64,000 bases of DNA from Novosphingobium acidiphilum DSM 19966 (GCF_000429005.1 NZ_AUBA01000015.1:1-64000), one strand, 5' to 3'. Shown: positions 33,911-42,185, numbered from the stretch's first letter. Notes: generated by a model not told the origin, from the letters alone. Numbers and translations are program-made.

Positions 33911-34750
33911 TCACCCGTTGACTTTCGACGCGTCGAACGTGCCCAGCCCGGGCTTGAAGCTTTTTTCATCGAGGAACTGCTTGGTCGCCTCGGTGCGGGC
34001 GGCCACCCCGCCAAAACTGTGGAGCGCCTCTTGCGCGCGGATCAGATAATCTTCGGCGTTGTCATAGGTCATTTCGGTCATGCGCCGGATCGCCCATTTG
34101 GTCGCGCGCAAGGCATTTCCGTCCTTTTTCAGAAGCGCTTCGGCGATTTGCAGGACGCGGGCGTGCAACATGTCGGCGGGCACCGCCTCGGTAATCAGAC
34201 CTTGCGCCTCGGCCTGCCGGCCGGTCAGGTTTTCGCCCATCATGGCATGGTACAGCGCTTTGCGCAGCGGCATCAGGTCGACCGCGACTTTCGATGCGCC
34301 ACCGCCGGGCAGGATGCCCCAGTTGATCTCCGACAGGCCGAATTGCGCGTCTTCTGCCGCAATCGCGATATCGCACGCGAACAACGGGCCATAGCCGCCG
34401 CCAAAGCACCAGCCGTTGACCATGGCGATGGTCGGCTTTTCGTACCAGCGCAGCCGGTCCCACCAGCTATAGGCTTCGCGCTGCGCCTTGCGTACGGCAC
34501 CCAGCCCCTGGGCCTCGGTCTCGCGGAAATATTCGCGCAGATCCATGCCCGCAGACCAGGCATCGCCTTCGCCAGTCAGCACAAGCACGCCAACATCGTC
34601 ACGAAATTCAAGATCTTCGAGAACCTTTTTCATTTGCCGGTTTAACTTGGGGCTCATGCAATTGCGTTTTTCCGGACGGTTGAACCGGACCCAGGCAATG
34701 CGGTTTTCCACCGTGTAGGCAACAGTGTCGTCTTCGCTGCGCTCGCTCAT
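33911..34750 (-). CDS. ferB: Feruloyl-CoA hydratase/lyase
   Basis: A 279-residue crotonase-fold enzyme that hydrates feruloyl-CoA and splits it to vanillin and acetyl-CoA. The N-terminal WVRFNRPEKRNCMSPKLNRQ and the oxyanion segment SAGMDLREYF match hydroxycinnamoyl-CoA hydratase-lyases. The glutamate in LSEINWGILPGGG is the catalytic residue, and WDRLRWYEKPTIAMVNGWCF contains the conserved tyrosine of the family. Start ATG 34750 has GAGGG ahead. It is first in the ferBA operon and divergent from a MarR regulator, the arrangement of ferC-ferBA in SYK-6. Confidence 0.92.
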   Translation of the reverse strand: MSERSEDDTVAYTVENRIAWVRFNRPEKRNCMSPKLNRQMKKVLEDLEFRDDVGVLVLTGEGDAWSAGMDLREYFRETEAQGLGAVRKAQREAYSWWDRLRWYEKPTIAMVNGWCFGGGYGPLFACDIAIAAEDAQFGLSEINWGILPGGGASKVAVDLMPLRKALYHAMMGENLTGRQAEAQGLITEAVPADMLHARVLQIAEALLKKDGNALRATKWAIRRMTEMTYDNAEDYLIRAQEALHSFGGVAARTEATKQFLDEKSFKPGLGTFDASKVNG

Positions 34751-34805
34751 GGCACCCTCTTTCGTGATCTGACCGATATGCTATGACGGTGATCGATGAG
34801 AATGC

Positions 34806-34816
34806 TATTGTCAATA
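34806..34816. promoter_or_regulatory. Palindrome in the ferB-ferC promoter region
   Basis: TATTG-T-CAATA, a perfect 5-1-5 inverted repeat between ferB and the MarR gene. It is a plausible FerC operator, and if so it argues for the later start (34843) of ferC. By chance alone an 11-base palindrome is not rare, so confidence is moderate. Confidence 0.4.
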
Positions 34817-34842
34817 ACTATCCTGGCCCGCAGGCTGCGCCG

Positions 34843-35259
34843 ATGACCGATGTGTTTCGCAACCGTCCTGGCTATGCGCTGCGCCGTGCGGCCAACGCGA
34901 TGATGGCCGAACTGGCGCGACGCCTGGCGACGATCGACTTGCGCATTGCCGAGGCGTCGGTGCTGTTGCTGGTCAACGACCGCCTGGATGTCACGGCCAG
35001 CGAAATCGGACGGACGCTTGATATCCAGCGCGCCAACATGGTGCCCCTGCTCGGCCGCCTGGAAGACGCAGGGCTGATCGAGCGCCGCCCGATCGATGGC
35101 AAATCGCAAGCCGTGCTGCTGACCACGAAGGGCCAGACGCGCCGCGCCGAGGCCGATGCCATCACCGACACGTTCGAAGACGAACTGTTGCAGCGGATCG
35201 CGCCCGAACATCGCGATCATCTGGTGCCAGCGCTTGGCGCGCTGTGGCGCGCGGACTGA
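34843..35259 (+). CDS. ferC: MarR-family repressor of ferulate catabolism (FerC type)
   Basis: A 138-residue MarR regulator. The winged helix-turn-helix lies at about residues 45-105, with LDVTASEIGRTLDIQRANMV as the recognition region and RRPIDGKSQAVLLTTKG as the wing. In SYK-6 FerC represses ferBA and is released by hydroxycinnamoyl-CoA thioesters; position divergent from ferB supports the same job here. Two starts are possible: 34783 and 34843. I chose 34843 because it keeps the palindrome at 34806 non-coding and places the usual MarR N-terminus (NRPGYALRRA) at the start. The thioester effector is known from the family, not visible here. Confidence 0.8.
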   Translation: MTDVFRNRPGYALRRAANAMMAELARRLATIDLRIAEASVLLLVNDRLDVTASEIGRTLDIQRANMVPLLGRLEDAGLIERRPIDGKSQAVLLTTKGQTRRAEADAITDTFEDELLQRIAPEHRDHLVPALGALWRAD

Positions 35260-35350
35260 TCCGCCGCACCTGACCGGCCCGCGCTGCGCAAGGGCCCCCA
35301 CACAACCCGGGCACGCGACAGCACGCAAATCCCCCTTTCCTTGTCCGCGA

Positions 35351-35369
35351 TTGTATGCATTACTAACAA
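35351..35369. promoter_or_regulatory. 19-bp inverted-repeat operator, copy E
   Basis: TTGTATGCATTACTAACAA, 87 bases before the LigE-type GST start at 35456. The left arm is perfect; the right arm has a changed core. It is the weakest of the five copies. Confidence 0.55.
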
Positions 35370-35455
35370 TGTTCGAAAAGGATCGGCCCGACCGGCGCGC
35401 GTGTCATCCACACGTTCCGACGGTCATAAAGGGCCCGGCGCGAGAGGATGGACCA

Positions 35456-36310
35456 ATGGCCAAAGACAATCGCATCACGTTCTTCGACCTGCAACATGCC
35501 AGTGGTGCCACCACCAGTCCGTTTGTCTGGGCCACCAAATATGCACTGAAACACAAAGGCTTTGACCTCGATGTGGTCGATGGCGGGTTCACCGGCATTC
35601 TTGAACGCACGCAAGGCCGATCGGAACGGCTGCCGGTGATTGTCGATGATGGCGAATGGGTGCTCGATTCCTGGCTGATCGCCGAATACCTCGATCGCAA
35701 ATACCCCGACCGGCCCACGCTGATCGGCGATCCGTCGGTGCGCGTGCTGGCGCAATTTCTGGAAACCTGGCTGTGGAAGACCGCGGTTGGCCCGTGGGCC
35801 CGCTGCTTTGCGGTGCAATATCGCGATCGCTCGTTTCCGCAGGACATCCCCTATATCGTCGAATCGCGCCGCCGCATGTGGGGCGCACCGATGGAAGACC
35901 TGGTTTCGGGGCGCGAGGATCGCCTGCCGCTGGTCCTGCCCGAACTGGAACTGCTGCGCGGCATCCTGCGCGAACACAAATGGCTGGGCGGCGACAGCCC
36001 CAATTATGCCGATTATCGAGCGCTGGCCGTGTTCCTGTGGTGTTCGAGCATTGCCGACGTTCCACCGATGACCGACGATGAACCGCTGCGCGACTGGATC
36101 GATCGCGGGTTCGACCTGTTTGGCGGGCTGGGCCGCATTCCGGGGATGAGCCCGCTGTTCGGCCTGCAACCGCGCCCCGGCGATCCCGAACCTTTTGCCA
36201 AGGGCCCGACACTGGTGGGCGGCCTGATCAGCCGCAACACCGGCCCGACATCGACTGCCGCCGAAACCGCCAAGATCACCGGACGAGAAGAGACCGCCAA
36301 AAATGCGTAA
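35456..36310 (+). CDS. ligE: Beta-etherase, LigE/LigP-type glutathione S-transferase
   Basis: A 284-residue GST that matches LigE/LigP in order, length and sequence. The opening AKDNRITFFDLQHASGATTS has serine 21 at the position of the catalytic serine, followed by PFVWATKYALKHKGFDLDVV, GFTGILERTQGRSERLPVIV and WLIAEYLDRKYPDRPTL. The C-terminal domain has GGDSPNYADYRALAVFLWCS. These enzymes cleave the beta-aryl ether of alpha-keto dimers with glutathione. The ATG at 35456 follows GAGAGGATGGACCA. Its end overlaps the next acyl-CoA ligase by eight bases. LigP is the alternative name. Confidence 0.87.
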   Translation: MAKDNRITFFDLQHASGATTSPFVWATKYALKHKGFDLDVVDGGFTGILERTQGRSERLPVIVDDGEWVLDSWLIAEYLDRKYPDRPTLIGDPSVRVLAQFLETWLWKTAVGPWARCFAVQYRDRSFPQDIPYIVESRRRMWGAPMEDLVSGREDRLPLVLPELELLRGILREHKWLGGDSPNYADYRALAVFLWCSSIADVPPMTDDEPLRDWIDRGFDLFGGLGRIPGMSPLFGLQPRPGDPEPFAKGPTLVGGLISRNTGPTSTAAETAKITGREETAKNA

Positions 36311-37865
36311 TATCGATTATTTCGACCGTCAGGTCCGCCTTCACCCCGACCGCACGCTGCTGGTCGCCGACGGGCAATCGCTGACCTATGGCGAAGTGCA
36401 CGACCTGACCCACCGGCTGGCGGCTGCGTTGCTCGATGCGGGGTTGGCGCACCAGGAAGCGGTGGCGGTGATGAGCCCCAACCACCCCGGGGTGCTGGTG
36501 GCGATGCTGTCGCTGTGGCGCGCAGGCGCCACCTGGATTCCGGTCAACACGCGCAATGCCCTGTCTGACAACGTGGCCTATCTCAACTATGTGCGGGCCA
36601 GCGTGCTGTTCTATCATTCGCATTATGCCGATGATGCCCGCACGGTCCAGGCGGCCGTGCCGACGATCCGCCTGATGGTGTGCATCGATGCGGCTGATGG
36701 CGACAATCCTTCGCAGGATCAGTTCATGCAGGCGGCGGGTTCGCCGCCTGTCGCCGATTGGGGGGATCCCACCGGCAATGGCGAGGACCTGACTGCGATC
36801 ATCGCCACCGGCGGCACCACCGGCCCTGCCAAAGGCGTGCGCGTGCTCAACCGCAGCTGGGGCACGATGCTTGAAACCATCGGCAATGTCATGGCGGTCG
36901 ACACCCGGCCCGTATTCCTGGCAACCGCACCGCTGACCCATGCGGCAGGACCGTTCACGATGGCCGGGATTGCGATGGGCGCCACGATCGTGGTGCTGCC
37001 CCAGTTCGATGCCGATGCGGTGATGGACGCGATCGAACACCACCGCGTGACGCACACGTTTCTGCCCCCGACCGCGGTCTATACCATGCTGGCCCACCCG
37101 CGCGTCCGCGATGTCGATTACAGCAGCCTCAAATATTTCCTGCTTGCAGGATCGGCCTGCGCGCCCGAAAAACTGCGCCAGATGGTCGAAATCTTTGGCC
37201 CGTGCATGTGCCAAAGCTATGGCCAGACCGAATTTCACCTGGTCGCCACCTGGCTGTCACCGCAGGACGTGGCCGCTGCGGCTGCGGGCGATCACCCCGA
37301 ACGTCTGGCCAGTTGCGGCCGCCAAAGCTATTCGGTGCGCGTTGAATTGATGGACGACGACGGCAATCTGCTGGGTGCCGATGAAGTGGGCGAAATCGTC
37401 GGGCGCGGCGGAATTGTCGGCGGCGGCTATTTCGAAATGCCCGAAGTCAGCGCCGAAACCTGGGCGCATGGCTGGCACCACACCGGCGATGTCGGACGCC
37501 GCGACGCCGACGGTTTCTACTATATCGTCGACCGCAAGAAGGACATGATCGTCACCGGCGGCTTCAATGTGTTCTGCACCGAAGTCGAAGCGGCCGTTAC
37601 CGAATTGCCCGGCATTCTGGAATGCGCAGCCATCGGCATTCCCGATGACAAATGGGGCGAAGCGGTTACCGCACTGGTCGTCGCCGGCCCCGGCGCGCCC
37701 GACGCCGCCACGATCATCGCGCATTGCAAGGACCGCATCGGCAGCGTCAAGGCGCCCAAACACGTGTTCTTCAAGGACGCATTGCCGCGCACCGCGGTGG
37801 GCAAATTCGACAAGAAGACGATGCGCGCGCAATACTGGGCCGGCCAAGACCGCGGCGTTGCCTGA
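36303..37865 (+). CDS. AMP-dependent acyl-CoA synthetase
   Basis: A 520-residue class-I adenylate-forming enzyme. The P-loop is IIATGGTTGPAKGVRVL near residue 165, the second motif CQSYGQTEFHLV near residue 305, the hinge region YYIVDRKKDMIVTGGFNVFC near residue 405, and the C-terminal lysine is in PRTAVGKFDKK. It activates a carboxylic acid as CoA thioester through an acyl-adenylate. It overlaps the LigE-type gene by eight bases, so both are made from one message. A side-chain acid from a beta-ether product (for example a hydroxypropanoate) is a possible substrate, by context. The ADP-forming FerA at 31757 makes a second ferulate ligase unnecessary. Confidence 0.85.
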   Translation: MRNIDYFDRQVRLHPDRTLLVADGQSLTYGEVHDLTHRLAAALLDAGLAHQEAVAVMSPNHPGVLVAMLSLWRAGATWIPVNTRNALSDNVAYLNYVRASVLFYHSHYADDARTVQAAVPTIRLMVCIDAADGDNPSQDQFMQAAGSPPVADWGDPTGNGEDLTAIIATGGTTGPAKGVRVLNRSWGTMLETIGNVMAVDTRPVFLATAPLTHAAGPFTMAGIAMGATIVVLPQFDADAVMDAIEHHRVTHTFLPPTAVYTMLAHPRVRDVDYSSLKYFLLAGSACAPEKLRQMVEIFGPCMCQSYGQTEFHLVATWLSPQDVAAAAAGDHPERLASCGRQSYSVRVELMDDDGNLLGADEVGEIVGRGGIVGGGYFEMPEVSAETWAHGWHHTGDVGRRDADGFYYIVDRKKDMIVTGGFNVFCTEVEAAVTELPGILECAAIGIPDDKWGEAVTALVVAGPGAPDAATIIAHCKDRIGSVKAPKHVFFKDALPRTAVGKFDKKTMRAQYWAGQDRGVA

Positions 37866-37917
37866 TTGACATCGGACGATAGTAACAACTGCCTGACCGG
37901 AAACGCAGTCATCCGCT

Positions 37918-37940
37918 CGTCCTGAACCAGTCGAAGGACG
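37918..37940. repeat. Dispersed intergenic inverted repeat (sphingomonad type)
   Basis: CGTCCT and AGGACG pair around an 11-base centre (GAACCAGTCGA). This resembles a short intergenic repeat that is common in sphingomonad genomes. It lies between the convergent acyl-CoA ligase and oxygenase genes and may also act as terminator. Confidence 0.5.
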
Positions 37941-37959
37941 CGCGGACATTGCGCAGACC

Positions 37960-39015
37960 TTACTCGCGCTCCGCCTGTTCCAGGGTCTTGAACTGGCCGA
38001 ACGTGTTGGTTGCCCGGGCGTTTTCCGGCAGTGCCAGTTCACCTGCGGCCACTTTGTCGCGCAAATAGCGATAGGTCTGCAGCGCCATCGACCACATGTG
38101 ATCGCCGATCGAAATGTCGGGATAGTGCGCGGCCAAGGTGCCGGCCGGATCGAATTCGGGCAAAGGCCGGATCTTGGTCGCATAGTCACAGGCGAAAAAC
38201 AGCGGAAACGAGTACCGTTCGGCCTGCACCTTGCGCACGCGGTGCGTGGTGGCGACACATTGCCCGGCGGTCATCACTTCCAGCATGTCGCCGACATTGA
38301 TCACGAACAGCTCTTCCCCGTCGACCTCCATCGGCGGCGCATCGATCCATTGGCCCAGGCCGTTCAGCACTTCGAGCCCCGGCTGGTCGGCCAGCAGCAG
38401 CGTAAAGCATTCATAATCGGTGTGCGCGCCAATCCCCGGCGCATCCTCGGCGCTTAGGTCGACCGGGTAATGGATCAGCCGCAGTTTTGACGGGGGGCAC
38501 GTGACCAGCGCGTCGAACGCGTGTTCATCCTGCCCCAGCGCCAGCGCGAATCCCTGGAACAGCTTGCGCCCCAGCGCAAACACATCGGCATAATAGGCAT
38601 CGACCGCTTCGCGAAATCCGGGCAGCGCCGGCCACTTGTTGCCCCCGATCAAGGGCTGGCCCGCGATGACGAACGGATGATCGTCCGCCGCCTCGAAACC
38701 GATATCCCACGCCTCCTTCAGATCGGGGCGGCCGCTGCCGTACCATTCAGACCCTTCGGGCACATAGCCCTTGTGCCCGCGTCCCAGACCGATGTGGCAG
38801 GCCATCTTCCAGTCGAGATCGTGGGCAAACAGCGTTGCCGCCGCCGCGCGCAGCCCGGCGATCCGTTCGGGTGCGATACCGTGGCCGCGGATGTAGAAAA
38901 ACCCTACCTCGCGCGCGGCACGGCCCAGATCTTCGGCCACCGCCGCGCGCGCGGCCGGGTCGGCGCTGAACAGGCCGGTCACATCGATAATCGGCAAGCG
39001 GTCGAATGACGTCAT
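37960..39015 (-). CDS. 2-oxoglutarate/Fe(II)-dependent oxygenase, isopenicillin-N-synthase-like
   Basis: A 351-residue member of the plant-like 2OG-Fe(II) dioxygenase family. The N-terminal DIOX_N region opens RLPIIDVTGLF and has VGFFYIRGHGIAPERI; the catalytic jelly roll carries the iron ligands in GAHTDYECF and ATTHRVRKV, and the 2-oxoglutarate arginine in AERYSFPLFF. Start ATG 39015 overlaps the stop of the TIM-barrel gene (ATGA). The pair has no known substrate; bacterial homologues hydroxylate or demethylate small molecules. It lies between lignin genes, so oxidative work on an aromatic or sugar-like compound is conceivable. Confidence 0.83.
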   Translation of the reverse strand: MTSFDRLPIIDVTGLFSADPAARAAVAEDLGRAAREVGFFYIRGHGIAPERIAGLRAAAATLFAHDLDWKMACHIGLGRGHKGYVPEGSEWYGSGRPDLKEAWDIGFEAADDHPFVIAGQPLIGGNKWPALPGFREAVDAYYADVFALGRKLFQGFALALGQDEHAFDALVTCPPSKLRLIHYPVDLSAEDAPGIGAHTDYECFTLLLADQPGLEVLNGLGQWIDAPPMEVDGEELFVINVGDMLEVMTAGQCVATTHRVRKVQAERYSFPLFFACDYATKIRPLPEFDPAGTLAAHYPDISIGDHMWSMALQTYRYLRDKVAAGELALPENARATNTFGQFKTLEQAERE

Positions 39016-39869
39016 GCGCGGGCGCTCCATGCGGCAAAATGATCAAGCGTCGTTTGGGCCATCCACCGGTTCAATTCCCAGGTATCGGCCACAGGCGCGC
39101 GGGTGAACGGCAACTGGTGGGTATAGCCATCGGGGCCGAATTCGGGCGTTACCGTGGTCACCGCGCGCCCTGCCGCGCGGTGCGTGGCCCACACGCGTTC
39201 CCACTGCGCCTGGTGCCAGGCCAATGCGGCGGCATATTCGGGCGCGGCCGGATGCGGCACTTGCGGCCCCTGGTCATAGCCGACGCGCGCCTGCACATGA
39301 TGCACGCGTGACAGAAATGGCGCCAGATCGTCGGCGGGATGATCCAGCAGGCGCTCGCACACCACCACCCAGTGGCTGAGATCGGCGGTGAAGCGCAACG
39401 CCGGCACCTGCGCGATCACCTCGAGCGCGACCCACGGGCTATACAGCGATGTCGCACGGTGAATTTCAAAGCTGCACGTGATGCCCGCAGTCTCGGCCAG
39501 GTCCTGCGCCCGGCCAAAAAAATCGACCTGCGCGCCCAGCGCCCAGCGGTCATTGCCTGGCAGAACATTGATGAACCGCGCGCCCGCCACGCGCGCGCCC
39601 TCGATCGCCTCGGCCAGCCGGTCAAGGTGCTGTGCCGGCGTCCATGCCTGATCGGGGATGACATCGCCGCCGGTGAACACCACCGCGATATAGCCCAACC
39701 CCTCGGCCTCCAGCGCCGATTTCAGCGCAAGCCGCGCGGCGCGATCGGCAGGCAGCCGCGCCTCAACCCCGACAAAGCGGTTTTCGCGGCATTGCGCACC
39801 ACACCGCGCCCAGTCGGCACCTGCGCCGGTGGGCCACCCCCACAGCGAACGAAACAATTCCAGATCCAT
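39012..39869 (-). CDS. Sugar-phosphate isomerase/epimerase-like TIM-barrel protein
   Basis: A 285-residue xylose-isomerase-like TIM barrel. Family signs are the N-terminal SLWGWPTGAGADW, the sheet-helix repeats with FEIHRATSLYSPW (glutamate and histidine), FTADLSHWVVV and VHHVQARVGYD, and the C-terminal PEFGPDGYTH, together giving a probable metal site of glutamate, aspartate, histidine and glutamate. It is coupled by ATGA to the 2OG oxygenase. Members isomerise sugars or dehydrate inositol derivatives, but many in aromatic clusters are uncharacterised. The natural partner is probably the oxygenase product or substrate. Confidence 0.75.
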   Translation of the reverse strand: MDLELFRSLWGWPTGAGADWARCGAQCRENRFVGVEARLPADRAARLALKSALEAEGLGYIAVVFTGGDVIPDQAWTPAQHLDRLAEAIEGARVAGARFINVLPGNDRWALGAQVDFFGRAQDLAETAGITCSFEIHRATSLYSPWVALEVIAQVPALRFTADLSHWVVVCERLLDHPADDLAPFLSRVHHVQARVGYDQGPQVPHPAAPEYAAALAWHQAQWERVWATHRAAGRAVTTVTPEFGPDGYTHQLPFTRAPVADTWELNRWMAQTTLDHFAAWSARA

Positions 39870-39976
39870 CGCCTGATCAGACCATCATGATCGCCCGACC
39901 GCAAGCACCGATGACCAAGAGGGCGCGTTGACACCGGCCGCCCCTGCCCCGACGGTGTGCGCCAAGGAGACACACG

Positions 39977-40258
39977 ATGGTCGAAGCACGATGGAACGGC
40001 ACCCTGATCGCCAGCAGCGATGATACGGTAGTGGTCGAAGGCAATCACTATTTCCCGGCCGATGCGGTCGATGCCACGCTGCTGCGCCCCAGCACGACCA
40101 CCACGTTCTGCCCGTGGAAGGGCACCGCGCATTACCACACGCTGCATGTCGACGGCGCCGACAACACCGATGCTGCGTGGTATTACCCCGATCCCAAGGA
40201 CAAGGCCGCAGCGATCCGCGGCCGCATCGCGTTCTGGAAGGGCGTCAAAGTCGGCTAG
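39977..40258 (+). CDS. DUF427 domain protein
   Basis: A 93-residue protein with the complete DUF427 fold: VEARWNGTLIASSDDTVVVE at the start, the conserved TTFCPWKGTAHYHTL in the centre and AAWYYPDPKDKAAAIRGRIA at the end. Its molecular function is unknown. GGAGAC lies before the ATG. It ends four bases into the ligI stop codon on the other strand (tail-to-tail overlap). The flanking genes do not explain it. Confidence 0.85.
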   Translation: MVEARWNGTLIASSDDTVVVEGNHYFPADAVDATLLRPSTTTTFCPWKGTAHYHTLHVDGADNTDAAWYYPDPKDKAAAIRGRIAFWKGVKVG

Positions 40259-41130
40259 GCGCAATCCGCCCAATAGAGCGCGGTCGGATTGTCGACCAGC
40301 ATCTGGTGCTGCAATTGCGCTGTGGGCGCGATGCGCGGGATCATGTCGACCAGATGGCCATCGTCGGGGATGGCATCCTGCATATTGGGGTGCGGCCAGT
40401 CGGTTCCCCACAGCGCACGGCCCGGGTAATCCGCCACCAGCGGTGCAACCGCCGCGGCAAAGGCGTTCCACGGATCGCCCGCAGGATCGAGCCGGTCGGG
40501 GCACGTCGCCTTGAACCAAATATCATCGCGCTGATCGAGCAGGTTGCGAAACGCCTTCATATCCGGCCCGTCGGGGCCCTGCGTCACATCGGGGCGCCCC
40601 ATGTGGTCGATCACCAGCGGCACCGGGATCGCGTCGATGAAGCTGCGCATGTCATCAAGAATGTCAGCCTCGAAATAGATCACCACGTGCCAGCCTGCGG
40701 GCAACCGCCGGGCAACCTCGATAAACTTGTCCTTGGGCGCATCATCGACCAGCCGTTTCAGGAAATTGAAGCGGATGCCGCGGATGCCGCCGGCATGCAT
40801 CGCATGCAGTTCGTCTTCGCCGATCGCCGGATCGACCACCGCAACACCGCGCGCGCGCCCCTGCGACCGTGCGATGGCATCGAGCGTGGCGGCGTTGTCG
40901 GTGCCGTGGCAACTGGCCTGTACGATCACGTTCCTGGCAAAGCCCAGATGATCGCGCAGCGCGAACAGCATGTCGGCGCCCGCATCTTCGGGCAGATACT
41001 TTGCCTTGGCGCTGAACGGAAATTGCGCTTGCGGGCCGAACACGTGGCAATGCGCATCGATCGCACCGGCGGGCGGGCGATAGCGCGGCTGTGACGGGGC
41101 GGCATGCCACGAAACGATCCGGTTGCTCAT
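40255..41130 (-). CDS. ligI: 2-pyrone-4,6-dicarboxylate hydrolase
   Basis: A 291-residue amidohydrolase-superfamily enzyme opening the lactone 2-pyrone-4,6-dicarboxylate to 4-oxalomesaconate. The N-terminal GAIDAHCHVFGPQAQFPF, PLVIDHMGRPD and the C-terminal ALWGTDWPHPNMQD with its conserved aspartate are the LigI hallmarks (LigI is 293 residues and works without metal). It begins at 41130, overlapping the stop of ligU (ATGA), and is the last gene of ligK-ligU-ligI. Its role follows LigC in protocatechuate 4,5-cleavage. Confidence 0.94.
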   Translation of the reverse strand: MSNRIVSWHAAPSQPRYRPPAGAIDAHCHVFGPQAQFPFSAKAKYLPEDAGADMLFALRDHLGFARNVIVQASCHGTDNAATLDAIARSQGRARGVAVVDPAIGEDELHAMHAGGIRGIRFNFLKRLVDDAPKDKFIEVARRLPAGWHVVIYFEADILDDMRSFIDAIPVPLVIDHMGRPDVTQGPDGPDMKAFRNLLDQRDDIWFKATCPDRLDPAGDPWNAFAAAVAPLVADYPGRALWGTDWPHPNMQDAIPDDGHLVDMIPRIAPTAQLQHQMLVDNPTALYWADCA

Positions 41131-42185
41131 GCGAAGACCACTCCATCCATCAATTTGCGCGCCGTGCGCAGCAGCGCGGCGCTGACCACCGCGCCCGATC
41201 CATCGGTTTCCAGCACACAGCTCATTTCGCCGGTCGGGTGTTCGACCGACAGCGTCTTGCGCGCGCCGTCGGGCACGAGCGCCACGTCCGCCGCGGGCGA
41301 TCCGGGCAGCAGGCACGCGGTTGCAACCGACACCGCGCCCAGCACGCCGATCGTGGCATGCGCACGATGCGGGATGAAACTGCGCACGCAGACGGTGCCG
41401 CCCGCGCGCGGTGGTGCGACCAGCATCATCTTGGGCACCGATGTGTCGGCCACATCGCCCAGGTTCATCATCGGGCCCGCGATCAGCCGGATCGCCTCGA
41501 TCCGCGCCTTGAGCGGGTTCGCGCCATCCAGCCATTCGCGGTCTTCATAACCGGTAATGCCAAGGTCGGACGCCTTCATCACCACGCACGGCATGCCGTT
41601 GTCGATCAAGGTAACGCCCACGCCCTCGATCATGTCGACCGTGTTGCCTGTGGGCAGCAGCGCGCCGCAGCTTGATCCCGCGGTGTCGCGAAACGCCAGC
41701 GGCACCGGCGCATGGGTGCCCGGCACACCGTCGATCGCGGCATCGCCGGCATATGTCAGCACCCCGCCCGGCGTCTGCACCGTGGCCACCGCGACTTGGC
41801 CGGTGTTTTCCATATGGATCGCCACGCGGGTTTCGCCCTCACACGCCGCGACCAGCCCGCGTTCGATCGCAAACGGACCCACGCCTGCCAGGATATTGCC
41901 GCAGTTTTGCGCGTCCGACACGATCGCCTGATCGACAAAAACCTGCAGGAACAGGTAATCGACATCGATCCCGTCGCGGTCAGAACGCGACACCACCGCC
42001 ACTTTGCTGGTCAGGGGATCGGCACCGCCCATCCCGTCGATCTGGCGCGGATCGGGCGATCCCATCACCGCAAGCAGAAACGCATCACGCGCCGCGCGAT
42101 CGGCGGGCAGTTCGTGTTTGAGGAAATAGCCGCCTTTCGACGTGCCGCCGCGCATCCACATGCAACGCGCTGCAATCTCAGACAT
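41127..42185 (-). CDS. ligU: 4-oxalomesaconate tautomerase
   Basis: A 352-residue PrpF/DUF453-family isomerase. The start CMWMRGGTSKGGYFLKHELP holds the conserved catalytic lysine region; SDAQNCGNILAGVGPFAIER holds the cysteine-containing core motif; RVAIHMENTGQVAVATVQTP completes the signature. LigU shifts the double bond of 4-oxalomesaconate so that LigJ can hydrate it. It overlaps ligK upstream by eight bases and ligI downstream by four. GalD of Pseudomonas is a homologue with the same reaction. Assignment is supported by both family and place. Confidence 0.92.
   Translation of the reverse strand: MSEIAARCMWMRGGTSKGGYFLKHELPADRAARDAFLLAVMGSPDPRQIDGMGGADPLTSKVAVVSRSDRDGIDVDYLFLQVFVDQAIVSDAQNCGNILAGVGPFAIERGLVAACEGETRVAIHMENTGQVAVATVQTPGGVLTYAGDAAIDGVPGTHAPVPLAFRDTAGSSCGALLPTGNTVDMIEGVGVTLIDNGMPCVVMKASDLGITGYEDREWLDGANPLKARIEAIRLIAGPMMNLGDVADTSVPKMMLVAPPRAGGTVCVRSFIPHRAHATIGVLGAVSVATACLLPGSPAADVALVPDGARKTLSVEHPTGEMSCVLETDGSGAVVSAALLRTARKLMDGVVFA

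Noticed and set aside
31856..34645. 929-codon plus-strand open frame opposite ferA and ferB
   Set aside because: Its length comes from codon bias of the minus-strand genes; composition is low-complexity H/R/Q/G and it spans two genes and their junction.
40255..41535. 426-codon version of ligI
   Set aside because: The added N-terminus lies inside ligU in another frame; the ATG at 41130 gives the known length and an ATGA overlap.
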